Shown: one piece after another, positions 8,144 to 15,575 of the stretch
Layout: each line of letters starts with the position of its first letter
How positions within the stretch are numbered: position 1 is the first letter of the stretch
From: Fibrobacter sp. UWEL
Lineage (GTDB): Bacteria > Fibrobacterota > Fibrobacteria > Fibrobacterales > Fibrobacteraceae
Reading direction: 5' to 3'
DNA: 64,000 nt
Assembly (NCBI RefSeq): GCF_900142535.1
Contig: NZ_FRBE01000004.1
Span: 62,001 to 126,000, forward strand
The notes under the pieces: generated by a model
Seen by the model: the letters and a program-made list of their open reading frames with translations, nothing else
The model's database searches: none
Told to the model about the DNA's origin: nothing
Translations under genes and position numbers: made by a program

Positions 8144-9151
8144 ATGACTGAGGAAAAAGAATTGGAAATTTGGGGTGTTGTTTCCCCTGGTGATATCCTT
8201 GAGGAAAAGCTTGAAGAAATGGGGATGGATGTCAATGAATTCGCTCAACGAATAGGATACACGCCCAAAACGGTAAATGAACTTCTTAAGGGAAAGTGTC
8301 GTGTTACAACGGAAGTCGCTTTGAATCTTGAGTACGTAACGGAAATTCCTGCTAGTAATTGGCTGAATATGCAGCGGTATTACGAAGAAGATCTTATGCG
8401 AAAAAAGATGCGTGAGTCCCTCAACAGCAAGCCTTTGTGGCGTAAGGATTTTCCGTTGCCGGAACTTGCTCCCCGCAACTGGATCAATGACCTTGATAAC
8501 AAGGAAGATAACGTCTCTCCCATATTGCGATTCTTTAAGGTTTCATCACCGAAGGCTTGGATGGATTATTATCTCAGTGCCGACCTTAAGGTTGCGTTTC
8601 GAATTTCCCTTGCGGAGGCGCAGGATCCGTATGCAGCTTCGGTATGGCTTCGTCGCGGTGAAATTCTTGCGGAGGCGATTCCTATGGAAAAGCAGAACGA
8701 CAAGAAGATTCGTTCTGCACTCAAGAAAGCGTTGCCGCAATTTATTGAGTTGGCGAAAAAGTATGGCGATCAATCTACCCAAGGTGCACCTGGCGAAATT
8801 GACGAAGGTATGCAGAAACTTCACGAGTTTGGCCTGACTTTAGGCGTGAAAATTCTCTATGTCCAGAATTTCAAGAGCGCGCCTATTCACGGCATGGCCC
8901 GCTGGTACCGCGATATTCCCATTATCCAGATTCATGACCGCTTCGAAGACCGTAGGGCTTTCTGGTACACTTTCTTCCATGAGTTGTCCCACATTATTCT
9001 TCACGGGAAAAAGGACATCTTCATCAAGAATGTGTATCACGGCAACAAGAATCCGCAAAAAGAAGAAGAGGCGGACCTCTTCGCGCAAAAATGCATGGTG
9101 GATGCCGGCCTTGAAATGGATGCAAAACTGCGAAAGTTTGTCAGCGTGTAA
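8144..9151 (+). CDS. higA: HigA-type antitoxin fused to an ImmA/IrrE metallopeptidase domain
   Basis: A 335-residue protein, three times the length of a plain HigA. Residues about 15-75 form an XRE helix-turn-helix (SPGDILEEKLEEMGMDVNEF, GYTPKTVNELLKGK). The C-terminal part carries a zinc-peptidase motif FHELSHIILHG with His279, Glu280 and His283, and an EEEADLFAQ segment that may give the third ligand (about residue 309). This is the ImmA/IrrE (COG2856) arrangement. The start follows GGGAGG at proper spacing. The HTH domain probably represses the operon and neutralises HigB, and the peptidase could cleave a regulator. The 3' end overlaps the convergent HAD gene by 11 bp. Confidence 0.85.
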   Translation: MTEEKELEIWGVVSPGDILEEKLEEMGMDVNEFAQRIGYTPKTVNELLKGKCRVTTEVALNLEYVTEIPASNWLNMQRYYEEDLMRKKMRESLNSKPLWRKDFPLPELAPRNWINDLDNKEDNVSPILRFFKVSSPKAWMDYYLSADLKVAFRISLAEAQDPYAASVWLRRGEILAEAIPMEKQNDKKIRSALKKALPQFIELAKKYGDQSTQGAPGEIDEGMQKLHEFGLTLGVKILYVQNFKSAPIHGMARWYRDIPIIQIHDRFEDRRAFWYTFFHELSHIILHGKKDIFIKNVYHGNKNPQKEEEADLFAQKCMVDAGLEMDAKLRKFVSV

Positions 9152-10049
9152 GCAAATCCTTGATATGCCCGATGGTGTATTTGGGTTCCAAGGGTAGCAG
9201 ATTTTCGGGGCGGCCGAAACCTTCTAGGCAGATGATGCTGTCGATGCCTGCGTTCTTGGCGGCCATGACGTCGGGAGTGTCGTCGCCAATCATGACAGCT
9301 TTTTCGGGGGCTACGCCCAGTTTTTCCAAAATCGCGTAAATGCCGCCGGGGCCGGGCTTGCGTTCCGGTGTGGTATCACCGCAAAGGTACGTGACGATTT
9401 TGTTTACGCGGTGCTCACTCGGAATAACAGCGGCAGAGTTGTCCGTACAAACCGAGTCGTATTCGCCTGCGGCGTCCCCGCTGTTAATTAACCCGAACTT
9501 TTTCAGGATTTTCTTTGCCGGTGCCACAGGCTTGTTAGTGAGCATGGCGGCGATTTTCTTGCCTTCGCCGCGGCTTTCGCTGCCACAAATCCAGTCGATG
9601 AATTCCAGTACCCCTGCGTAAGGTTCTGTTTCGATGGTGCAGTGGTCCCAGTAGTATGCGGAGTAAACTTTCAGAACTTCGTCGATTTTTGCTTCGTCGA
9701 AGCCTGCTCTACCTAAAATCGCGTCGACAGCTTCCTTGTCGCGGACATCCAGATGGTCTGCGTCGCTCTTGCTTGCATCTGGCTCACCGGCGGTCTTGCC
9801 TGCGCTGAACATTATGCCCGAGGCCACGGACCTTTTAATCAAATTTCTTGACCCGTTCCCGATGCAGCTGCGCACGTTCTCTTTTGAAATTTCAGGAATG
9901 CCGAAATGCCTTAACGCAAAATTCACAGCCGGGGCCAAATCCCCCAGGCTATTGAACATGGTCCCGTCCAAGTCAAAAATGAACAGTTCCTTGGTGGCGA
10001 TCAAATCCTGGATCTTTTCGCTAGACGTTGTTTCGACAATGTTTTTCAT
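9141..10049 (-). CDS. HAD-superfamily phosphatase, phosphoglycolate-phosphatase-like
   Basis: The start is ATG 10049, giving 302 residues; the longer frame to 10823 runs antisense through the next gene and is rejected. Motif I is FIFDLDGTMFNS (nucleophile Asp), motif II is AAMLTNKP, the lysine is in ERKPGPGGIYAIL, and motif III is MIGDDTPDVMAAKNAG. A helical cap lies between motifs I and II with a low-complexity insert (AGKTAGEPDASKSDADHLDV). Family members hydrolyse 2-phosphoglycolate or related sugar phosphates, but the substrate is not fixed by sequence. TATCTTTG lies 6 bp before the ATG. Confidence 0.85.
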   Translation of the reverse strand: MKNIVETTSSEKIQDLIATKELFIFDLDGTMFNSLGDLAPAVNFALRHFGIPEISKENVRSCIGNGSRNLIKRSVASGIMFSAGKTAGEPDASKSDADHLDVRDKEAVDAILGRAGFDEAKIDEVLKVYSAYYWDHCTIETEPYAGVLEFIDWICGSESRGEGKKIAAMLTNKPVAPAKKILKKFGLINSGDAAGEYDSVCTDNSAAVIPSEHRVNKIVTYLCGDTTPERKPGPGGIYAILEKLGVAPEKAVMIGDDTPDVMAAKNAGIDSIICLEGFGRPENLLPLEPKYTIGHIKDLLTR

Positions 10050-10055
10050 GGACCG

Positions 10056-10063
10056 CAAAGATA
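10056..10063 (-). promoter_or_regulatory. TATCTTTG -10-like element for the HAD gene
   Basis: The minus strand reads TATCTTTG six bases upstream of the ATG, the same arrangement as miaB. On the other strand TATATTTCG lies close by before the 10086 gene, so the 36-bp gap serves both directions. Confidence 0.45.
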
Positions 10064-10085
10064 GAAAAATTGTATATTTCGTCCC

Positions 10086-10805
10086 ATGAAAAAGACTTTG
10101 ACTGCATTTGCATTTATGGCTGCCACGGCAGCTTTCGCTATTGAACCGGTGGTATTCACTCCTGCTGTTTATCAGGTGGGCGAAGTGAACCAAGGTGACG
10201 TTAAGCATATTACACTGAAGGGTGCCAACGTTTCCGGCAAGGATATCAAGCTGGAAACGGTAATGTGTCAGGGCACGGGCTGCTCTAACTTTAAGTACCC
10301 CGCAGTTGTTGCAAACAAGAATGGAATGACCATCGAATTCGATATGGATTTTTCCGACAAGGAAGGTCCTGTAAGTTCCACCGTGGTTCTGGTGGGTGAA
10401 GATGGTAAGACTTATACCACCGCTTTTGAAAGTGTGGTGAAGGCACCCTTCTTCTTTAGCGATAAGATGTTTGACACCGGCTATTATACTCCTGGTGAAT
10501 CTCGTGATTGGACGTTCTATGTCTGGGAAACCGACAAGAAGGCTCGTCCGGATCTGACCCTCGCAGAAGAAGCTATCAAGGACTTCTCCATCAAGACCAA
10601 GAACGTAAAGGTGAAGGTGGACCAGAACGGTAAGGTATCCGAAGGTGGCAAGATTCCCGCCCTCAAGATTACTCTGAAGACCAAGGGCCTCTCTCGCGAA
10701 GGCTGGGAACTGAAACAGCAGAGCATTCGCAAGATTGTAAGCTTCAAGAGCAAAAAATATCCCCAGGCAACCCCTGAAGTCTTGATTATTGGTTTCTGGA
10801 AGTAA
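10086..10805 (+). CDS. Periplasmic protein of unknown function, DUF1573-like strands
   Basis: A 239-residue protein with a signal peptide (MKKTLTAFAFMAATAAFA). The first 110 mature residues (VYQVGEVNQGDVKHITLKGA ... LETVMCQGTGCSNF ... MTIEFDMDF ... GPVSSTVVLVGEDGKTY) follow the beta-sandwich pattern of DUF1573 proteins, which supply one Ig-like domain in the periplasm. This is a fold-level impression only. The rest is Lys-rich and ends PEVLIIGFWK. It is a single gene; tRNA-Pro follows with its own promoter. Function unknown. Confidence 0.65.
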   Translation: MKKTLTAFAFMAATAAFAIEPVVFTPAVYQVGEVNQGDVKHITLKGANVSGKDIKLETVMCQGTGCSNFKYPAVVANKNGMTIEFDMDFSDKEGPVSSTVVLVGEDGKTYTTAFESVVKAPFFFSDKMFDTGYYTPGESRDWTFYVWETDKKARPDLTLAEEAIKDFSIKTKNVKVKVDQNGKVSEGGKIPALKITLKTKGLSREGWELKQQSIRKIVSFKSKKYPQATPEVLIIGFWK

Positions 10806-10842
10806 AATCTGGAAAAAAATCAAGTTTTTTTGCGGTTTCGCC

Positions 10843-10872
10843 TTGCAAAAAATGGAATATTAACTAACTTTG
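10843..10872 (+). promoter_or_regulatory. Promoter of tRNA-Pro
   Basis: TTGCAA (10843-10848), a 16-bp spacer, then TAACTTTG (10865-10872). The tRNA begins 21 bases further on, a reasonable leader for RNase P processing. Confidence 0.6.
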
Positions 10873-10893
10873 GTCTACTCTTAAACGAGACCT

Positions 10894-10967
10894 CGGGATG
10901 TAGCTCAGCCTGGTAGAGCGCTTGAATGGGGTTCAAGAGGTCGCTGATTCGAATTCAGTCATCCCGA
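10894..10967 (+). tRNA. tRNA-Pro (anticodon GGG)
   Basis: The acceptor CGGGATG pairs with CATCCCG, with discriminator A at 10967. The D-arm is GCTCAGCCTGGTAGAGC. The anticodon stem CTTGA/TCAAG holds the loop ATGGGGT, giving GGG. The T-loop region is GATTCGAATTC. Length 74 nt; CCA is not encoded. Confidence 0.96.
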
Positions 10968-10974
10968 TAAAAAG

Positions 10975-11002
10975 ACTCGCAACGCAAGTTGCGAGTTTTT
11001 TT
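10975..11002 (+). terminator. Intrinsic terminator of tRNA-Pro
   Basis: ACTCGCAAC (10975-10983), loop GCAA, GTTGCGAGT (10988-10996), followed by an uninterrupted T run to 11002. A perfect 9-bp stem. Confidence 0.9.
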
Positions 11003-11008
11003 ATATGC

Positions 11009-11035
11009 AGAGGGCGGGGCTGTTCCCCGCCCTCT
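11009..11035. repeat. GC-rich perfect inverted repeat
   Basis: AGAGGGCGGGG (11009-11019), a 5-base loop and CCCCGCCCTCT (11025-11035). There is no T tract on either side. It sits between the tRNA terminator and the tandem hairpin elements. Confidence 0.7.
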
Positions 11036-11146
11036 GGACTCCCACCCCAGCTAGCTATTCGCTTCGCTCTTAGCTAGGAGTACTCGGGATGGACTCCCAC
11101 CCCAGCTAACGATGCGCTTTGCTTATCGTTAGCGGTTCTCGGGATG
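11036..11146. repeat. Two tandem 55-bp hairpin elements with conserved flanks
   Basis: Copies at 11036-11090 and 11091-11146 share the first 18 bases (GGACTCCCACCCCAGCTA), the loop core CGCTTYGCT and the end CTCGGGAT. Between them the stems differ but each is self-complementary: CTAGCTA/TAGCTAG (11051-11057, 11071-11077) and GCTAACGAT/ATCGTTAGC (11105-11113, 11125-11133). This occupies the gap downstream of the diguanylate cyclase, which is transcribed towards it. Confidence 0.75.
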
Positions 11147-11156
11147 TTTCTAGGGT

Positions 11157-12920
11157 TTATGCTTCGGGTTGGTTTTTATCGGCGCTTTTTTGAAGTTCGG
11201 CCAGCTCGATGGCGGCTGCTTCATAGTCGGCGTCTGTAACCCATTCGGGTTGCCATACAACCACTTGGTTACGTCCGGATTCCTTACCTTGATAGAGGGC
11301 CTTGTCTGCCATCTGGATACTGCGGTCTGCGCCCAGTCGATGGTCAAAGCGGGAAACACCCAAGGTAATGGTGATATTGATGGTATAATCGCCGTAATGG
11401 ACTGTCATCATCTCGATCTTGCGGCGGAAGCGTTCTGCGACGATTGCTGCACCTTCCAGATCTGTTTCCGGGAGCAAGGTCAGGAATTCTTCACCACCAT
11501 AGCGGGCGAATACATCATACTTGCGTAGTAAACCCCGAACGGTCTGTGCGACGGCCTTCAAAATCTCGTCACCGCAGGCATGGCCGTAGGTGTCATTAAT
11601 AGCCTTGAAGTGGTCAATATCAATGAAGATGAAGCAGAATGGTTTGTTGGAACGCTGGGTTCTTCCAATTTCGTTCGCGATGGTCTCGTTCATTTCGCGA
11701 CGGTTAGGCAGTCCTGTCAGTTCGTCTGTCTTGGAAATCATGTCCAGTCGACGGTTTGCTTCTTCCAATTCCTTGGTTCTTTCCTTGACTTCCTGTTCCA
11801 GCATATCACGATGGGAATTCAGTTCTTCAATCTGGCGCCTGATGGTTTCGTGCATCTGGTTGAAGGTTGCTGCCAGTCGGCCGATTTCGTCGTTACGCTT
11901 TCCCACCTTAATTTCTGCAATATCTAGTTCACCGTTAGTGATTCTGCTAATGTGATAGATTAAAGTGTTTAGGGGACGGCCCAGCAGTCGGTACATCCAG
12001 ATGGCCATAATGGCGATGACTATCATGAATACAATCATGATGACAAGGCTGATTTGCTTGGTTGTAGCGGCCTGTGCGTCAATGTCGCTCTTGGGCTGGA
12101 AAAGGAACAATCCTAAGTCGTAATCCGGATTATACTCAAAATTGACCAGGTACTGTTTACCTGTGTAAGACGTGATGAATTCCGGCTTAGGAACGCTATA
12201 GGTCTTAATGTTTGGAATATTTATGCCGAGCTCGGAAATCTTGTGAGGCTTGGCGACCCACTTGTTTAAATCAGGATGGTACAGAATTTCGCCGTTGCCA
12301 TTTACTGCTACCAGGATTTCGTGCTGGGAAGGCGTTGTAGATTCCAGTTTCTTCCAGATACGGCTTGCCGAGAAAACTGCAATTAGGTTTCCGTCACCGC
12401 CTTGAGCGCGGTTTGCAATATTGATACCTACGATGCGCTTGGGATAGGGGTCGGAATGATCTCTATACCAGGGGAAATTGTAGGCGTTGTGCGGCGTCAG
12501 TCGGGTAAAGTCCACTGGGTAGGTGTTTTCATTTTCCATTCCTACCATGGAGTTGTTGCAAATGAAGTTATTTGCCTTGTCGTAGACAGTTACCAGTTCG
12601 GACTTGTTGAACAAGTCTGATACGGAATAACTCTTTAAGTAGTTGGCGACGACAATGGGATCCATGCTCTGGATTTCAGAGGTTCGGGCAAGGAGCTTCA
12701 GGCGCTTGCCGAACTGGACCATTTCGTCATTAGCAAACAAAGCCTTTTGGGCAAGGAGATTTTTGCCATTGGAGAAAGCCCTCTCCACAATCTGGGTCAT
12801 CTGCTTCTGTGTATAGATATACACGCCACAGAGGACTGCCAGCGTCATGGAAACCGTCAAAATCAAGATGCACTTTAGAATAATGCTTCTTGAAAATTTT
12901 ACGCTATGGGATTCCTTCAT
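11157..12920 (-). CDS. Membrane diguanylate cyclase: Cache-like sensor, HAMP, GGDEF
   Basis: A 587-residue protein. TM1 covers about 12-36, then an extracytoplasmic region about 40-285 with Cache-type features (VGINIANRAQGGDGNLIAVF; ILVAVNGNGEILYHPD). TM2 covers about 288-312, HAMP about 312-366, a coiled linker 366-395, and a GGDEF domain about 396-555. The active-site loop is GGEEF (475-479) and the product-inhibition motif RKYD (466-469) is five residues before it, so an active, feedback-regulated c-di-GMP synthase is expected. It is 23 bp downstream of a binding-protein gene on the same strand. The ligand is unknown. Confidence 0.9.
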   Translation of the reverse strand: MKESHSVKFSRSIILKCILILTVSMTLAVLCGVYIYTQKQMTQIVERAFSNGKNLLAQKALFANDEMVQFGKRLKLLARTSEIQSMDPIVVANYLKSYSVSDLFNKSELVTVYDKANNFICNNSMVGMENENTYPVDFTRLTPHNAYNFPWYRDHSDPYPKRIVGINIANRAQGGDGNLIAVFSASRIWKKLESTTPSQHEILVAVNGNGEILYHPDLNKWVAKPHKISELGINIPNIKTYSVPKPEFITSYTGKQYLVNFEYNPDYDLGLFLFQPKSDIDAQAATTKQISLVIMIVFMIVIAIMAIWMYRLLGRPLNTLIYHISRITNGELDIAEIKVGKRNDEIGRLAATFNQMHETIRRQIEELNSHRDMLEQEVKERTKELEEANRRLDMISKTDELTGLPNRREMNETIANEIGRTQRSNKPFCFIFIDIDHFKAINDTYGHACGDEILKAVAQTVRGLLRKYDVFARYGGEEFLTLLPETDLEGAAIVAERFRRKIEMMTVHYGDYTINITITLGVSRFDHRLGADRSIQMADKALYQGKESGRNQVVVWQPEWVTDADYEAAAIELAELQKSADKNQPEA

Positions 12921-12943
12921 AAGTTACCGTACAGACGTATAGT

Positions 12944-14458
12944 TTACTTCTTGCGCTTTCTTGCGAAGTTGATCAAGAAGCTCAGGATAACAATCGCGAT
13001 AAAGACAAAGGGTGCTTTTTTCAGATTGTCTTCGACGACAGCCTTCTTGATATCGTTTTCGTCAATGGAGACGTTGCGGTTGATGTCCTTCTTTTCGGCG
13101 CTCCAGATTTCCTTGAATTCAGCCAGAGTCATGACGTCTGTGGCTTGATAGTTCAACCTTCTGTCGATTTCATGAGAGTACTGGGAGAACATTTCGTAAA
13201 GTTTGTCTACGGAGTAGAGGGACGGAATTTCCATGTGGTCCCAAACATTACTGAACATGTTCACCAGGAGCTGTTCCAGTTCACCCCATTCAGGGATGGA
13301 TACGTAGGCGCGTCCGGTTTCCAGGGATTTTACAAGTTCCTTGTAGTCTTCGTCTTCAGACCAGGCTTCCAGCACCTTTTTGGAGGAAGGGAGTAGGCCA
13401 ATCTGTTTTGTATAGGCGTCCAGGTTTTCGTCTTCGATCAGGAACAGAAGCAAATCCTTGGCTTCCGAGCGTTTGCAGCTAGAGGGAATGGCCAGGTTGC
13501 TTCCTCCGATAAAACTTACGGAACCGGTAGAACCGCGGGGGAAGGGGAGGACCATTACACTATCTTGACCCAGACGAGCTTCGGCGAGACCGCCCATGGC
13601 ACCATCAAAGCGGGTCTGCATGACCACGTCAGTGGTGTTGACAATAAACGCTAACTCACCGTTGTTGAATCGCTGTGTTACCTGGGAAGTGTTCAACTGA
13701 AGAAAATCGGTTGATACCAGGCTGTCCAGGATGAACTTCAGGTAAGATTCGATTCCCTTCAAGGTGTTCTTACTCAGGATGTTGGAATGCCACTTTCCGG
13801 TGGAATCCTTTTCCAGGAAGGAACCTCCATTGCTCCAAACCCACGGGGCGAAGTTGTGGAGAATGTTCCAGTCGCTCTTGCCGGGGAAGGCGTATGCGTG
13901 AACCTTCAATCCGTCGTCCAGAGATTCATCGCTTGCGTTAATCTTTTTCAGAGCCTCTCTGAAACCTTCGTAAGTGGAAACGGATTCCTTAGTAAGGCCG
14001 TTCTTCTTGAAGATTCGCTTGTTTGCCAACAGCGGTCGTACGTCAATGAACCAGGGTACGGAATAGATTACCGTATCAGCATCAATATGGGTGGTGTTCC
14101 AGCTGACAGGGACAAATCGTTCGGGTTGAATATCCTTGAGCCATCCGTTTAAAGGCTTGATTTCCTTGCGGGATGCGAAATAGGGAATCCAGGTGGTGCC
14201 CAGCTGAAGCACATCGGGTGCGTCCAGCTTGCCATCCAAAGCTTGGGAAATTCTGCTCCAGGCCACACCCCAGTCCAACACTTCGACTTTGGTGGGGATT
14301 CCGGTTCTTTTTGTAAAAATCTCAAGACGCTGTTCCAGCTTTTCCTGCGGGGATGCCCCATTGGGCATAATCCATACGGTAAGCGGCTTAGGGGCTGCCA
14401 ATGCAGCTGTGGCTGCAATGACGGCTGCTAGAGTCGTCTTTTTTAACAGATTAAACAT
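12944..14458 (-). CDS. Extracellular solute-binding protein (family 1) with C-terminal membrane anchor
   Basis: A 504-residue protein with a signal peptide (about 1-21, ending ATAALAAP). It then follows the sugar ABC-transporter binding-protein fold: KPLTVWIMPNGASPQEKLEQ, APDVLQLGTTWIPYFASR and AFIVNTTDVVMQTR. The C-terminus is unusual: a hydrophobic helix (APFVFIAIVILSFLINFA) and a basic tail ARKRKK, so the protein should stay anchored in the inner membrane with its body outside. No permease or ATPase gene is adjacent; its only partner is the sensor diguanylate cyclase downstream. A sensory role is therefore plausible. SD: AAGGAG before the ATG. Confidence 0.85.
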   Translation of the reverse strand: MFNLLKKTTLAAVIAATAALAAPKPLTVWIMPNGASPQEKLEQRLEIFTKRTGIPTKVEVLDWGVAWSRISQALDGKLDAPDVLQLGTTWIPYFASRKEIKPLNGWLKDIQPERFVPVSWNTTHIDADTVIYSVPWFIDVRPLLANKRIFKKNGLTKESVSTYEGFREALKKINASDESLDDGLKVHAYAFPGKSDWNILHNFAPWVWSNGGSFLEKDSTGKWHSNILSKNTLKGIESYLKFILDSLVSTDFLQLNTSQVTQRFNNGELAFIVNTTDVVMQTRFDGAMGGLAEARLGQDSVMVLPFPRGSTGSVSFIGGSNLAIPSSCKRSEAKDLLLFLIEDENLDAYTKQIGLLPSSKKVLEAWSEDEDYKELVKSLETGRAYVSIPEWGELEQLLVNMFSNVWDHMEIPSLYSVDKLYEMFSQYSHEIDRRLNYQATDVMTLAEFKEIWSAEKKDINRNVSIDENDIKKAVVEDNLKKAPFVFIAIVILSFLINFARKRKK

Positions 14459-14733
14459 AAAACTCCTTGATAGACTCTGCTAAATTACAATAAAAAAAGA
14501 AAAAACGTCATGAAATTAGTCAAAACAGGGCTTTTTTGGACCTTTTTTAAATGATTTTTATTCAATTGTGCACCATGTTCTCCCGTGAGATAAATCACGA
14601 AAAGCCTTCTGTTTTGGTCGGTTTTTGTGGGGTTTCGTAAAAAAGTTATGCATCAACTAGATTTTTCTTGCATTTTAGTTATATTTCCCCACGTCGTTAA
14701 GAAACGATAAACCTACCCTTAAGGAGTATCAAA
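14459..14733. other. Divergent intergenic region (275 bp), AT-rich
   Basis: This lies between the binding protein (minus) and the DUF3332 gene (plus). TATATTTCC near 14680 is a possible -10 for the plus gene, and AAGGAG lies before its ATG. I see no ORF or RNA gene. Confidence 0.5.
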
Positions 14734-15171
14734 ATGAAAAAAGGTATCATTACCCTTCTCTGCGCCGGCATGGTTGTCCTGACCGGTTGCTATGGCAAGA
14801 ACGCATGCTTCGAAAAGCTGCACCAGTGGAACGGCACCCTTGGTAACAAGTGGCTCAACTCCATCGTTCACTTCTTCCTGATGATCTTCGGTGTATATCC
14901 GATCTGCCTCGGCCTCATCGACGGTCTCGTTCTGAACACTGTTGAATTCTGGACTGGCTCCAATCCTCTCGCTGCTGGCGACTCCTACTTCGAAAAGGAC
15001 GCTCAGGGCAACACCATCGCAGCTGTCAAGAATGCTGACGGTTCCATGACCGCAGAACTGACCACCGCTGCTGGCGAAAAGGCTGTCATCACTCTCCAGC
15101 GCGACGAAAACGTTGTCCGCGCTCTCGACGTTGAAGGCAACCTCGTTGCTCAGTACGAAATCGCTAAGTAA
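14734..15171 (+). CDS. DUF3332-family small lipoprotein
   Basis: A 145-residue protein. The lipobox is in VVLTGCYG (Cys18). The conserved DUF3332 core follows: CFEKLHQWNGTLGNKWLNSI, a hydrophobic helix FFLMIFGVYPICLGLIDGLV and NTVEFWTGSNPL. The C-terminal half is a beta-rich tail (AAGEKAVITLQRDENVVRAL). The role of DUF3332 is unknown. Codon use is strongly biased (CTC, GCT, GTT, AAG), the Shine-Dalgarno is good and a strong terminator follows, so it is probably a well-expressed single-gene unit. Confidence 0.85.
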   Translation: MKKGIITLLCAGMVVLTGCYGKNACFEKLHQWNGTLGNKWLNSIVHFFLMIFGVYPICLGLIDGLVLNTVEFWTGSNPLAAGDSYFEKDAQGNTIAAVKNADGSMTAELTTAAGEKAVITLQRDENVVRALDVEGNLVAQYEIAK

Positions 15172-15203
15172 TATTTGATTACTTACAAGATCTTGTAAAA
15201 GTG

Positions 15204-15237
15204 CCCCTGGCTTTAAGCCAGGGGTTCTTTTTTTATC
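15204..15237 (+). terminator. Intrinsic terminator of the DUF3332 gene
   Basis: CCCCTGGC (15204-15211), loop TTTAA, GCCAGGGG (15217-15224), then TTCTTTTTTT. Confidence 0.9.
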
Positions 15238-15284
15238 CCCGCAAAACAAGTGCGTTCAGTACTTTTGAACAAACTTCCAATCCC

Positions 15285-15575
15285 GCTCTGTGTTCCCGAG
15301 CAGAGCATCTGCCTGTCATACGAAACCACCATCGACCGTGGCCGATGAGATATCCCCACGTTTGGGAAAGGAACCAGACGCCTCTTTCAAGTACGCTCTG
15401 TTCTCCCGAGCAGAGCATCGGCCTGTCGTATAGACTGCTCCATAGGATGTGGCCAACACCATATCCACACGTTTGGGAAAGGAAGGCCAGAAGCCTCTTT
15501 CAAGTACGCTCTGTTTTCTTGAATTAGTGTTGGCCTGTCGTATGGACTGCTCCATAGGATGTGGCCAACACGATA
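15285..15575. repeat. Tandem repeat, 2.6 copies of a 110-113 bp unit
   Basis: Copies begin with GCTCTG at 15285, 15395 and 15508. Shared segments include CCTGTC(A/G)TA, GTGGCC(A/G)A, CACGTTTGGGAAAGGAA and CCTCTTTCAAGTAC. Copies 1 and 2 carry a hairpin GCTCTG...CAGAGC at their start; copy 3 has lost it and ends near the stop codon of the sugar transferase (15576). Copies 2 and 3 are more alike than copy 1. No ORF is supported here. Confidence 0.75.

Noticed and set aside
10050-10823. N-terminal extension of the HAD phosphatase
   Set aside because: It runs antisense through the 10086 gene, whose signal peptide and composition are convincing. The HAD motifs begin just after ATG 10049.
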